Assembly (NCBI GenBank): GCA_022749295.1
Contig: CP062007.1
Coordinates: 3,340,001 to 3,404,000 of the forward strand
From: Flavobacteriaceae bacterium GSB9
GTDB taxonomy: Bacteria; Bacteroidota; Bacteroidia; Flavobacteriales; Flavobacteriaceae
Length of the DNA: 64,000 bases
Direction: 5' to 3'
The notes beneath the pieces are model-generated. The model worked only from the letters and a program-made list of their open reading frames with translations, made no database searches and was not told where the DNA came from. Each line of letters begins with the position of its first letter. Position 1 is the stretch's first letter. Made by a program: the position numbers and the translations under genes. Below are positions 47,304-55,017 of the stretch, in pieces.

Positions 47304-48089
47304 TTATTTTTCTAATTTGTTAATAAACACCGTAGCGCTTTCTCCTGGATTATCTGTTTTCATAAAGTTTTCACCAATTAAGAAGCCTTTGTAGCCAAAT
47401 GGTTGGAGTTCCTTAATCGCTTCAATCTTACTGATGCCACTTTCAGAAACTTTTACAAATTCGTCTGGAATTAAAGTGCTCAGGTTTTTACTTGTTTCTA
47501 AGCTAACATCAAAAGTTTTTAGGTTTCTGTTATTAACGCCTAACATGTCCAAGCTTGGCATAACCGATTTATGTAATTCCTCTTCATTGTGAATTTCTAA
47601 AAGCACATCTAATTGTAAACTTTTAGCAAGCTTTGAAAATTGTTTGATTTCATCTCTGGTTAAAATAGCAGCAATCAGTAAAATTACATCGGCACCGTAT
47701 GCTTTAGCTTCTAATATTTGATACTCGTCGATAATAAATTCTTTTCTCAAGAGCGGCAAATTGCAACTGGCTCGGGCGGTTAATAAGTCGTCTAACGAAC
47801 CGCCAAAATATTTTCCGTCTGTTAAAACCGACATACCGCAAACGCCTGCATTCTCATAACCAGAGGCTACATCTTGTACGTTTAAAGTGTTATTGATAAC
47901 CGATTTGGAAGGAGAGCGCCTTTTGTGTTCGGCGATAATACCCGAGTCACTATTCCGTAATTTACGGGACAATGAAACGGTTTCTCTTTTGAAGAGTACA
48001 GATTGCTCAAGTTGTGAAACCGGAATTAAACCTTTTCTAAGATTTACTTCGTTCCGTTTGTCTATTACTATTTTATCTAAAATGTTCAT
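47304..48089 (-). CDS. trpC: Indole-3-glycerol phosphate synthase
   Basis: 261 residues, TIM-barrel. Motifs: GIIAEHKRRSPSKSVI (catalytic Lys and Glu region, about 50-65), VLTDGKYFGGSLDDL (about 88-102), LLRKEFIIDEYQI (about 113-125) and SESGISKIEAIKEL. It closes the indole ring from CdRP with decarboxylation. Unlike E. coli, trpC and trpF are separate genes here. Confidence 0.97.
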   Translation of the reverse strand: MNILDKIVIDKRNEVNLRKGLIPVSQLEQSVLFKRETVSLSRKLRNSDSGIIAEHKRRSPSKSVINNTLNVQDVASGYENAGVCGMSVLTDGKYFGGSLDDLLTARASCNLPLLRKEFIIDEYQILEAKAYGADVILLIAAILTRDEIKQFSKLAKSLQLDVLLEIHNEEELHKSVMPSLDMLGVNNRNLKTFDVSLETSKNLSTLIPDEFVKVSESGISKIEAIKELQPFGYKGFLIGENFMKTDNPGESATVFINKLEK

Positions 48090-48093
48090 GTTT

Positions 48094-48118
48094 CAGTCTT
48101 CAGTCTTCAGTCTTCAGT
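48094..48118. repeat. Heptamer tandem repeat, trpD-trpC spacer
   Basis: CAGTCTT repeated three times perfectly (48094-48114), followed by a partial fourth copy CAGT. It sits in the 72-bp spacer just upstream of trpC. Confidence 0.85.
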
Positions 48119-48161
48119 TTTTGTCGATTTGACTTCCAACTGATTACTGAATATTACCAAC

Positions 48162-49157
48162 TTATTTTTTACTCAATTCAATCAATTTGTCCAAACTCGA
48201 TTTGGCTTTACCAGAAAATAATGATTCTTTGGCCAATTCGAAACCTTCTTTATGTGAAATTTGATTAGTTGTAGCAATGGCCAAACCGGCATTGGTACAA
48301 ACCACATTGTTTTGTGCTTCAGTACCATTTCCGTTAATGATTTCAACAAAAATATTGGCAGCCTCCTGTATGGTGTCGCCTCCAAAAATATCTTTTTGAT
48401 TCACATAATTTACTCCTAAATCTTCTGGCGAAAAAATTGTTTCAGAATGATTGGAAATGATTTTTGCTTTTCCAGTTAATGAAATTTCATCATAACCATC
48501 AAGCGCATACACGATGTTATAGTGCTTATCGGTATTTTGATACATAAAGCTGTATAGGCGTAAAAGCTCTAGGTTATAAACGCCCAACAATTGGTTTTTG
48601 GGAAACGACGGATTTACCATGGGGCCTAACATGTTAAAAAACGTTTTTACGCCCAACTCTTTACGAATAGGAGCCACGTTTTTCATGGCGGGATGAAAAA
48701 GCGGTGCGTGCAAAATACAAATGCCTGCTTCGTCTAAACAACATTTTAAAAAATCTTCGTCGTTAGAAAATTTTACACCTAAAGACTCCATGACATTGGA
48801 AGAGCCTGAGGTTGATGATACGCCATAATTACCATGTTTTGAAACGTTTACGCCCGCGCCAGCCGTTATAAACGACGATAGAGTTGAAATGTTAAACGTG
48901 TTTTTGCCATCGCCACCCGTACCTACAATATCAATCGCATTGTAATCGTTGAGATTAATAGGAACACAAAGTTCCAATAGCGCATTTCTGAACCCGGAGA
49001 GTTCTTCAATGGTAATGCTACGCATCATGAAAACCGACAAGAAACATGCTATTTGGCTTGGGTTATACTTGTCGTTGGATATATTGACGATAACTTTTTT
49101 GGCCTCTTCGGTTGAAAGGGTTTCGTGATTTATAAGTCTGTTTAGTATGTCTTTCAT
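48162..49157 (-). CDS. trpD: Anthranilate phosphoribosyltransferase
   Basis: 331 residues. Signature DIVGTGGDGKNTFNIST (about 77-93, PRPP binding), GNYGVSSTSGSSNVMESLG (about 109-127) and RKELGVKTFFNMLGPMVNP (about 169-187). It transfers phosphoribose from PRPP to anthranilate. It lies 7 bp after trpG. Confidence 0.97.
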   Translation of the reverse strand: MKDILNRLINHETLSTEEAKKVIVNISNDKYNPSQIACFLSVFMMRSITIEELSGFRNALLELCVPINLNDYNAIDIVGTGGDGKNTFNISTLSSFITAGAGVNVSKHGNYGVSSTSGSSNVMESLGVKFSNDEDFLKCCLDEAGICILHAPLFHPAMKNVAPIRKELGVKTFFNMLGPMVNPSFPKNQLLGVYNLELLRLYSFMYQNTDKHYNIVYALDGYDEISLTGKAKIISNHSETIFSPEDLGVNYVNQKDIFGGDTIQEAANIFVEIINGNGTEAQNNVVCTNAGLAIATTNQISHKEGFELAKESLFSGKAKSSLDKLIELSKK

Positions 49158-49164
49158 TTTAATT

Positions 49165-49731
49165 TTAGCTATTTACCCAATTCTCCAATATCTTTTTTCC
49201 GTCTGGCGTTAAAACCGATTCAGGATGGTATTGCACCCCTTTAACGTCGTAATCTTTATGACGCAACGACATCACTTGTCCGTTTTTGTCGTAAGATGTT
49301 GCTTCCAGTCTGTCAGGTAATATAGGGTTTATTACCCACGAGTGGTATCGGCCAACTTCTATGGTTTTGCTCAACCCGTTAAAGATGGCTTCATCATCCA
49401 CACATATTTCAACTTCGGTGGCCACGCCGTGATACACCTCCTTTAAATTTATTAGCGACCCGCCAAAAACTTCACCTATGGCCTGTTGACCTAAACATAC
49501 ACCCAAAATACTTTTGGTTGGTGCATACTTCGCTATGATGGGCTTTAATAAACCTGCTTCGTCGGGTATGCCTGGCCCGGGAGAAAGTACAATTTTATCG
49601 AACTGTTCAACATCTTCCAAAGCTAATTTGTCGTTTCTTACAACCGTAACATCGCAGTTTAAATCTTCTAAGTAATGCACCAGGTTGTAAGTAAAGCTGT
49701 CGTAATTATCTATAACTAATACTTTTTTCAT
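49165..49731 (-). CDS. trpG: Anthranilate synthase component II (glutamine amidotransferase)
   Basis: 188 residues, class I amidotransferase: VIDNYDSFTYNLVHYL at the start, nucleophile Cys in LGVCLGQQAIGEVFGG (about 77-92), and the His-Glu pair in GVQYHPESVLTPDG (about 166-179). It supplies ammonia from glutamine to TrpE. It is 2 bp after trpE and 7 bp before trpD. Confidence 0.97.
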   Translation of the reverse strand: MKKVLVIDNYDSFTYNLVHYLEDLNCDVTVVRNDKLALEDVEQFDKIVLSPGPGIPDEAGLLKPIIAKYAPTKSILGVCLGQQAIGEVFGGSLINLKEVYHGVATEVEICVDDEAIFNGLSKTIEVGRYHSWVINPILPDRLEATSYDKNGQVMSLRHKDYDVKGVQYHPESVLTPDGKKILENWVNS

Positions 49732-49733
49732 TT

Positions 49734-51140
49734 TTAAATGTCTTCTGCTATTTTGATAGCTTTGGTTAATGCGCCTAATTTATTGTAAACTTCTTGTAAT
49801 TCGTTTTCTTGGTTTGATTTTGAAACCATTCCTGCACCGGCTTGCCAGTTTAATTTATAATCTTTACTTAAAAAGGTGCGAATCATGATGGCGTGGTTAA
49901 AATTACCTTCAAAATCCATAAATCCAATGGCGCCACCGTAATAGCCGCGGCTTGTTTTTTCATATTTTTCAATAAGCTGCATGGCCATGTGTTTTGGTGC
50001 ACCACTTAGGGTTCCGGCAGGAAAAGTATCGGCTACCACTTGCATGGTAGATGTGGTGTCGTGTTTTTTTCCGATAACCTTACTTACTAAATGGATGACA
50101 TGAGAGAAAAACTGAACTTCACGATAGGTTTCAACCGATACTTGACTACCGTGGCGACTTAAGTCGTTTCTGGCCAAATCGACCAACATTACGTGTTCTG
50201 CATTTTCTTTGTCGTCATTTTTTAATTTTTCGGCTAAAATAGCATCTTGTGCATCATCGCCAGTACGTTTAAAAGTTCCTGCAATGGGGTGTATTTCGGC
50301 CATACCATCAGAAACCACAAGTTGAGCTTCAGGTGAACTGCCAAAAATTTTAAAATCCCCATAATCGAAATAGAAGAGATAAGGAGATGGATTTATACTG
50401 CGTAGGGCACGATAAACGTTAAAATCGTCGCCAGCAAATTTTTGTGAAAAACGCCTCGACAAAACCAATTGGAACACATCACCACGTTGACAATGTTTTC
50501 GAGCTAACTCAACATTTTCTTTAAACTCGTCATCGGTTAAATTAGATTCAATTTCGCCTTTGGTATTGAAATTGTAAGAGGCAAAATTTTGGATATTGAT
50601 GAGCTTGTCTATTTCATCGATGTTATTTTCATTGTCGTTATAACAATGTGCGAAAATGTAAGCTTCGTTTTTAAAATGATTGATGGCTATAATGTTTTTG
50701 TAAACCGCATAATACACATCGGGTACAGTTACCGAATTGTCTTTTTTGCCAATTTCAATATCTTCAAAATACCTAACAGCGTCATAAGCGGTATAACCAA
50801 AAATACCATTGTTGATGAATTTGAAATTCTCTTCAGATTTCGCATCAAATCGCTTGGTGAAATTATAGATTTCATTCACAACGTTAACATCGTCGGTGAT
50901 GTTTAAATTTGTGGTGCTTCCGTCTGGAAAAGTTTGCGAAATTACTTCGTTTTCTACCTTTATGGACGCAATGGGGTTAAAACAGATATACGAAAAGTTT
51001 TTGTGGTTACGGTGGTAGTCACCACTTTCCAATAGGATGCTGTTAGGGTATTTATCACGAATTTTATAATACACTGTAACCGGGGTTATGGTATCGGTTA
51101 AAATTCTTTTATGATGTGTATAAAGGCTGTATTTTTCCAT
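49734..51140 (-). CDS. trpE: Anthranilate synthase component I
   Basis: 468 residues, chorismate-binding fold. The feedback-inhibition motif LLES is present (SILLESGDYHRN, about 34-45). Other motifs: GDVFQLVLSRRF, PSPYLFYFDYGDFKIFGSSP, IAGTFKRTGDD, EHVMLVDLARNDLSRHGSQV and PAGTLSGAPKHMAM. With TrpG it makes anthranilate from chorismate. First structural gene of the operon, behind an attenuator. Confidence 0.98.
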   Translation of the reverse strand: MEKYSLYTHHKRILTDTITPVTVYYKIRDKYPNSILLESGDYHRNHKNFSYICFNPIASIKVENEVISQTFPDGSTTNLNITDDVNVVNEIYNFTKRFDAKSEENFKFINNGIFGYTAYDAVRYFEDIEIGKKDNSVTVPDVYYAVYKNIIAINHFKNEAYIFAHCYNDNENNIDEIDKLINIQNFASYNFNTKGEIESNLTDDEFKENVELARKHCQRGDVFQLVLSRRFSQKFAGDDFNVYRALRSINPSPYLFYFDYGDFKIFGSSPEAQLVVSDGMAEIHPIAGTFKRTGDDAQDAILAEKLKNDDKENAEHVMLVDLARNDLSRHGSQVSVETYREVQFFSHVIHLVSKVIGKKHDTTSTMQVVADTFPAGTLSGAPKHMAMQLIEKYEKTSRGYYGGAIGFMDFEGNFNHAIMIRTFLSKDYKLNWQAGAGMVSKSNQENELQEVYNKLGALTKAIKIAEDI

Positions 51141-51164
51141 TTATAATTTTATTTCTGAACAAAT

Positions 51165-51197
51165 AAAAAGGCTTGTCGTGAATTGACAAGCCTTTTT
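51165..51197 (-). terminator. trp operon attenuator terminator
   Basis: A 13-bp perfect stem (AAAAAGGCTTGTC / GACAAGCCTTTTT) with loop AATTCAC, ending in T's on the minus strand, 24 bp before trpE. The loop and stem-edge bases TTCACGA can instead pair with TTCGTGAA at 51233-51240, right behind the leader ORF, giving an antiterminator. Confidence 0.9.
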
Positions 51198-51243
51198 GAA
51201 TATTTTGAGTTTTAAATATACTAGGTTTTTACTTCACGAATTT

Positions 51244-51291
51244 TTAGTTTCTAAAGCACCACCACCAAGTTTTATTTAAAGTTTTATTCAT
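51244..51291 (-). CDS. trpL: trp operon leader peptide
   Basis: A 15-codon ORF, MNKTLNKTWWWCFRN, with three consecutive TGG codons. It lies between the trp promoter and the attenuator hairpin. Ribosome stalling at the Trp codons when charged tRNA-Trp is scarce would let the following TTCGTGAA segment pair with the terminator loop and allow read-through into trpE. The logic follows the classical attenuation model; the sequence elements are all visible. Confidence 0.93.
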   Translation of the reverse strand: MNKTLNKTWWWCFRN

Positions 51292-51310
51292 CGTTTTATT
51301 TTTAATGGCT

Positions 51311-51343
51311 CAAATATAGAAATGAAAAAATTATTACCCAAAA
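51311..51343 (-). promoter_or_regulatory. trp operon promoter (Bacteroidota type)
   Basis: On the minus strand TTTTG (51343-51339), a 20-base spacer, then TATATTTG (51318-51311): a full match to the Bacteroidota -33 TTTG / -7 TAnnTTTG pattern. The start would be near 51304, giving a leader of about 165 nt. Confidence 0.75.
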
Positions 51344-51363
51344 GAAAGACAGGTTTTTTAATA

Positions 51364-51393
51364 AAAAACTACCATTGCAAAATGGTAGTTTTT
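51364..51393 (-). terminator. Terminator of the MarR-family gene
   Basis: AAAAACTACCATT and AATGGTAGTTTTT form a 13-bp stem with loop GCAA (on plus); on the minus strand it follows the MarR stop (51402) by 8 bp and ends in TTTTTTAT. It insulates the regulator from the trp promoter. Confidence 0.85.
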
Positions 51394-51401
51394 CTTGGTT
51401 A

Positions 51402-51884
51402 TTAGGGTTTGCTCGAACTTGGTTGGTTTGCTATTAATCTCAATTTGCCCAATAATCGGATGAGTTCGAGCCTTTCATCGTCATTTAAAGGCTTTGTGAT
51501 ATTTTGTTCGGTTCTTTCAACCAAACTGTCTATTTTATTTAGAAAATTAAGTCCTTCATTTGTAATCGTAATATCTATTTTTCTTTTGTTTTGCTTGTTT
51601 TTGCTTCTGGTTACGTATTGCTTTTTTATTAGTTTGTCAACTAGTCGTGTGGTGTTGCTCATTTTATTTACCATACGTTCTTGTATGGTTGCTAGGGTAA
51701 CGGGAGTGCCTTTTTGTCCGCGTAAAATTCTAAGCACATTAAATTGCTGAATTGATATACCATAAGGTTTAAGAACATCATTTAATTGAACGTTAACAAT
51801 ACCGTAGGTATGCAAAAGGCTCACTACAACTTTTTTTTGTAATGGTATGTTAGAGCTTGTTTTTAGAATGTCTTCTATTTTCAT
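51402..51884 (-). CDS. MarR-family transcriptional regulator
   Basis: 160 residues with a winged helix-turn-helix: LKPYGISIQQFNVLRILRGQ, TLATIQERMVNKMSNTTRLV DKL (recognition helix) and the wing VTRSKNKQNKRKIDITITNE. MarR proteins are dimeric repressors, often released by phenolic or oxidising ligands. It is divergent from the two thioredoxin-like genes with a 134-bp shared gap, so it may control them; no operator palindrome was identified with confidence. Confidence 0.9.
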   Translation of the reverse strand: MKIEDILKTSSNIPLQKKVVVSLLHTYGIVNVQLNDVLKPYGISIQQFNVLRILRGQKGTPVTLATIQERMVNKMSNTTRLVDKLIKKQYVTRSKNKQNKRKIDITITNEGLNFLNKIDSLVERTEQNITKPLNDDERLELIRLLGKLRLIANQPSSSKP

Positions 51885-52018
51885 CCATTAACAGTTGTAT
51901 ATACAAATTTACAGAAATAATTCAAATTTTTGATCATAAAAATAGAGGTTCGCATGTTTTAACTTAAAATACTGTTAAAAAAATACAGAGACTTAATTGA
52001 TTAATTAAATTTATATGC

Positions 52019-52558
52019 ATGAAATTAAAAATATTAAGTCTTAGTTTATTATTTCTGGTAAGTTGTTTTGATGGAAAAAAGAAAAATGTAGGAACGTTTC
52101 ATGAAATTCATGTTGTTGAAAATCACCAAAAAGATGTAAGTCTGGAAGTTTATGATTTTTCTGGTTTAGAAAAATTCTTGAACAAGCAAGACAATAAAAT
52201 TCATGTTATTAACTTTTGGGCGACTTGGTGTGCCCCGTGTGTAAAAGAGTTGCCTTATTTTGAACGACTTAATAAAACCTATAAAGGCAAAGGCGTGGAG
52301 GTGTTATTGGTTAGTTTGGATTTTCCGCATTTGTATGAAAAGAAACTGATGCCCTTTATAAAAGAAAATAACTTTGAGAGTAGGGTGGTGGCTTTGGATG
52401 ACCCCGATATGAATACTTGGATTCCGAAAGTTAGCGAAAAATGGACGGGCGCTATTCCTGCTACAATTATTTATAAAAATAACGAGCAACGGTTTTATGA
52501 GCGCTCTTTTAATTATGAAGCCTTAGAATTAGAAGTAAAACAATTTTTAAATCTATAA
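52019..52558 (+). CDS. TlpA/thioredoxin-like lipoprotein
   Basis: 179 residues. Lipoprotein signal MKLKILSLSLLFLVSCFDGK (Cys16 lipidation). Thioredoxin fold with the redox CxxC in NFWATWCAPCVKELPYFERL (about 65-84) and the cis-Pro in TGAIPATIIYK (about 146-156). TlpA/ResA-like proteins reduce disulfides in the periplasm. Co-transcribed with the next thioredoxin-fold gene (4-bp gap). Confidence 0.9.
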   Translation: MKLKILSLSLLFLVSCFDGKKKNVGTFHEIHVVENHQKDVSLEVYDFSGLEKFLNKQDNKIHVINFWATWCAPCVKELPYFERLNKTYKGKGVEVLLVSLDFPHLYEKKLMPFIKENNFESRVVALDDPDMNTWIPKVSEKWTGAIPATIIYKNNEQRFYERSFNYEALELEVKQFLNL

Positions 52559-52562
52559 TAAT

Positions 52563-53168
52563 ATGAAAAAGTCATTACAATTGTTTTCAGCAGTATTAAT
52601 TGTGATATTAATTAGTGCATTTACCGTAGATAACGGTTATAAAATTGGCGATATAGCCGAAGATTTTTCTTTAGAAAGCAGCGATGGCAACATGGTGTCA
52701 CTTTCTGATTATCATGAAGCCAAAGGATTTATTGTAACATTTACCTGTAATACATGCCCGTATGCTGTGATGTACGAAGATAGAATTATAGCGCTTAACA
52801 ATAAATATGAAGAAAAGGGGTATCCGGTAATAGCCATTATGCCCAACAATGTTGAGGTAAAACCTGGTGATAATTTAGATGCCATGCGCGAAAGAGCAGA
52901 AAGTAAAGGGTTTACGTTTCCTTATTTAATTGATGCAGAGCAAAGTGTCTTTCCTAAATATGGGGCAACAAAAACGCCACATATTTTTGTGCTACAGAAA
53001 ACTAAGGTAGGTAATGTGGTAAAATACATTGGGGCGATTGATGATAATTATAAAGATGCTTCGGATGTAACAACAAAGTATGTTGAAAATGCTGTTGATG
53101 CGTTATTGGCTGGTGAAGAGGTGCCTGAAAAAGAAACAAAGGCTATTGGATGTACTATTAAAGTTTAA
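52563..53168 (+). CDS. Secreted thioredoxin-fold (redoxin-like) protein
   Basis: 201 residues with a hydrophobic signal (LFSAVLIVILISAFTV). Peroxiredoxin/redoxin-like start (GYKIGDIAEDFSLESSDGN), CxxC in FTCNTCPYAVMYEDR (about 60-74) and cis-Pro in GATKTPHIFVLQ. It has an extra conserved-looking C-terminal Cys (KAIGCTIKV). The CxxC and exported location suggest a thiol-disulfide reductase partner of the preceding TlpA-like protein rather than a classic peroxiredoxin. Confidence 0.88.
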   Translation: MKKSLQLFSAVLIVILISAFTVDNGYKIGDIAEDFSLESSDGNMVSLSDYHEAKGFIVTFTCNTCPYAVMYEDRIIALNNKYEEKGYPVIAIMPNNVEVKPGDNLDAMRERAESKGFTFPYLIDAEQSVFPKYGATKTPHIFVLQKTKVGNVVKYIGAIDDNYKDASDVTTKYVENAVDALLAGEEVPEKETKAIGCTIKV

Positions 53169-53187
53169 TTAAACTTTCCATAAAAGT

Positions 53188-53226
53188 AAAAGCTCCAAAG
53201 TTGAAAAACATTGGAGCTTTTTTATT
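53188..53226. terminator. Terminator between the redoxin and purA genes
   Basis: AAAAGCTCCAA-type stem (53188-53198) pairs with TTGGAGCTTTTTT (53211-53223), T-run on the plus strand; the minus strand also ends in a T-rich stretch. Shared by the convergent redoxin and purA genes. Confidence 0.85.
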
Positions 53227-53248
53227 GAAATAAAAATATTATAAATTT

Positions 53249-54523
53249 TTAATTCTTGAAAATGGTTTGTTTTCTGTCTGGTCCAACCGAAACAATAGTG
53301 ATAGGTGTTTCCAATTCTTTTTCTAAAAACGCAATATAATCGTTAAGTGCTTTTGGTAGTTCTGAAGCTTCGGACATACTGGTTAAATCTTCTGCCCAAC
53401 CTTTGAACTCCGTGTAAACAGGTTCTACGTTTTCAGGTTCTATATTGTAAGGTAAATGCGAAATGGTTTGGCCTTTGTATTTATACTCTGTGCATACTTT
53501 TAAGGTGTCAAAACCAGAAAGCACGTCGGCTTTCATCATCATCAATTGGGTAACGCCATTAACTTGGCAGGCATATTTTAGGGCCACCAAATCTAACCAA
53601 CCACAGCGTCTAGGGCGACCCGTTGTTGCGCCAAATTCATGACCTACTTTGGCCATAGTTTCGCCGTCTTTGTCAAATAATTCGGTAGGGAACGGTCCAG
53701 ATCCAACACGCGTCGTATAAGCTTTAAAAATACCAAAAACCTCTTTTATTTGGTTAGGAGCAACCCCTAAGCCAGTACAGGCTCCAGCAGCAGTTGTATT
53801 GCTGGACGTTACAAATGGATAGGTTCCAAAATCAATATCCAACAGTGAGCCTTGGGCGCCTTCGGCCAAAATGGTATTTCCAGATTTTTGTGCCTGGTGA
53901 ATATATTCTTCTGAATCGATAAACTTTAACGATTTTAACGTTTCGATAGCGTTAAAAAACTCACCTTCAAGTTCTTTTAAGTCGTATTCAATATCAACAT
54001 CGTAGAAGGCTATCATTTTCTCATGTTTATCCGCCAGATTTCTGTAGCGTTCTTTCCAGTCGCTAAGCTCTAAATCACCAACACGAAGTCCGTTTCTTCC
54101 GGTTTTATCCATGTAAGTTGGTCCAATACCTTTTAAGGTTGAACCAATTTTAGCTTTACCTTTTGAAGCCTCACTAGCAGCATCTAATAAGCGGTGCGTA
54201 GGCAATATAATGTGTGCTTTGCGTGAAATTAGAAGCGATTTTTTATAGTTTACGTTTTGCGCTTCAAGTTTATCAAGCTCACCTTTAAAGATTACGGGGT
54301 CTATAACCACGCCATTACCAACAAGGTTGGTAGCATCATCATGAAATATTCCAGAAGGAATAGTATGTAAAACGTGTTTTTTTCCGTTGAAAACTAGGGT
54401 GTGCCCAGCATTTGGTCCACCTTGAAAACGGGCTATAATGTTGTAGTTTGATGTTAGAACGTCAACAATTTTTCCTTTGCCTTCGTCTCCCCATTGTAGT
54501 CCTAGTAGTAAATCTACTGCCAT
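53249..54523 (-). CDS. purA: Adenylosuccinate synthetase
   Basis: 424 residues, full length. GTP-binding and catalytic motifs GLQWGDEGKGKIVDVL (8-23), GGPNAGHTLVF (about 35-45), STLKGIGPTYMDKTGRNGLR (about 127-146) and GATTGRPRRCGWLD (about 294-307). It makes adenylosuccinate from IMP, aspartate and GTP in AMP synthesis. 12 bp after fur, and same strand as relA/spoT upstream. Confidence 0.98.
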   Translation of the reverse strand: MAVDLLLGLQWGDEGKGKIVDVLTSNYNIIARFQGGPNAGHTLVFNGKKHVLHTIPSGIFHDDATNLVGNGVVIDPVIFKGELDKLEAQNVNYKKSLLISRKAHIILPTHRLLDAASEASKGKAKIGSTLKGIGPTYMDKTGRNGLRVGDLELSDWKERYRNLADKHEKMIAFYDVDIEYDLKELEGEFFNAIETLKSLKFIDSEEYIHQAQKSGNTILAEGAQGSLLDIDFGTYPFVTSSNTTAAGACTGLGVAPNQIKEVFGIFKAYTTRVGSGPFPTELFDKDGETMAKVGHEFGATTGRPRRCGWLDLVALKYACQVNGVTQLMMMKADVLSGFDTLKVCTEYKYKGQTISHLPYNIEPENVEPVYTEFKGWAEDLTSMSEASELPKALNDYIAFLEKELETPITIVSVGPDRKQTIFKN

Positions 54524-54535
54524 TGTAAAAATTAG

Positions 54536-54991
54536 TTATTTGTTTGTTGATTTTCTATTTCCGTAAAAATAGAGCGAGTGGTTGTTAATTTCAATGTCGA
54601 AAACCTCTTCGATAGTTTTTTTTATAGATTGAATTCTTGGGTCGCAAAATTCTATAACTTCGCCTGTATCGGTTAGGATAACGTGGTCGTGCTGCCTATC
54701 AAAGTATGATTTTTCATAATGTGCTTGGTTTTGTCCAAACTGATGCTTCCTAACCAAACCACATTCTAAAAGAAGTTCTATTGTATTATACAGCGTAGCA
54801 CGAGAAACCCTGTATTTTTTGTTCTTCATGTTAAGATATAGCGATTCTATATCAAAATGTTCGTTGTTATTATAGATTTCTTGTAGTATGGCGTATCGCT
54901 CGGGCGTTTTGCGGTGTCCGTTAGCTTCAAGAAACGTTGTAAACACGTTTTTTACAATCTCTTGATTTTTAGTGTCTGGTTTAGCATCCAT
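54536..54991 (-). CDS. fur: Fur-family metalloregulator
   Basis: 151 residues: winged-helix DNA-binding part ([39 protein letters not shown]) and metal-binding dimerisation part with [20 protein letters not shown] (about 114-133). The usual second CxxC of the structural zinc site is not apparent, only single Cys residues. Fur represses iron uptake genes with Fe(II); other metals (Zur, PerR) are possible. Between relA/spoT and purA in one likely operon. Confidence 0.9.
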   Translation of the reverse strand: MDAKPDTKNQEIVKNVFTTFLEANGHRKTPERYAILQEIYNNNEHFDIESLYLNMKNKKYRVSRATLYNTIELLLECGLVRKHQFGQNQAHYEKSYFDRQHDHVILTDTGEVIEFCDPRIQSIKKTIEEVFDIEINNHSLYFYGNRKSTNK

Positions 54992-55017
54992 AATTTCGTG
55001 GCAAATTTACACTTTTT

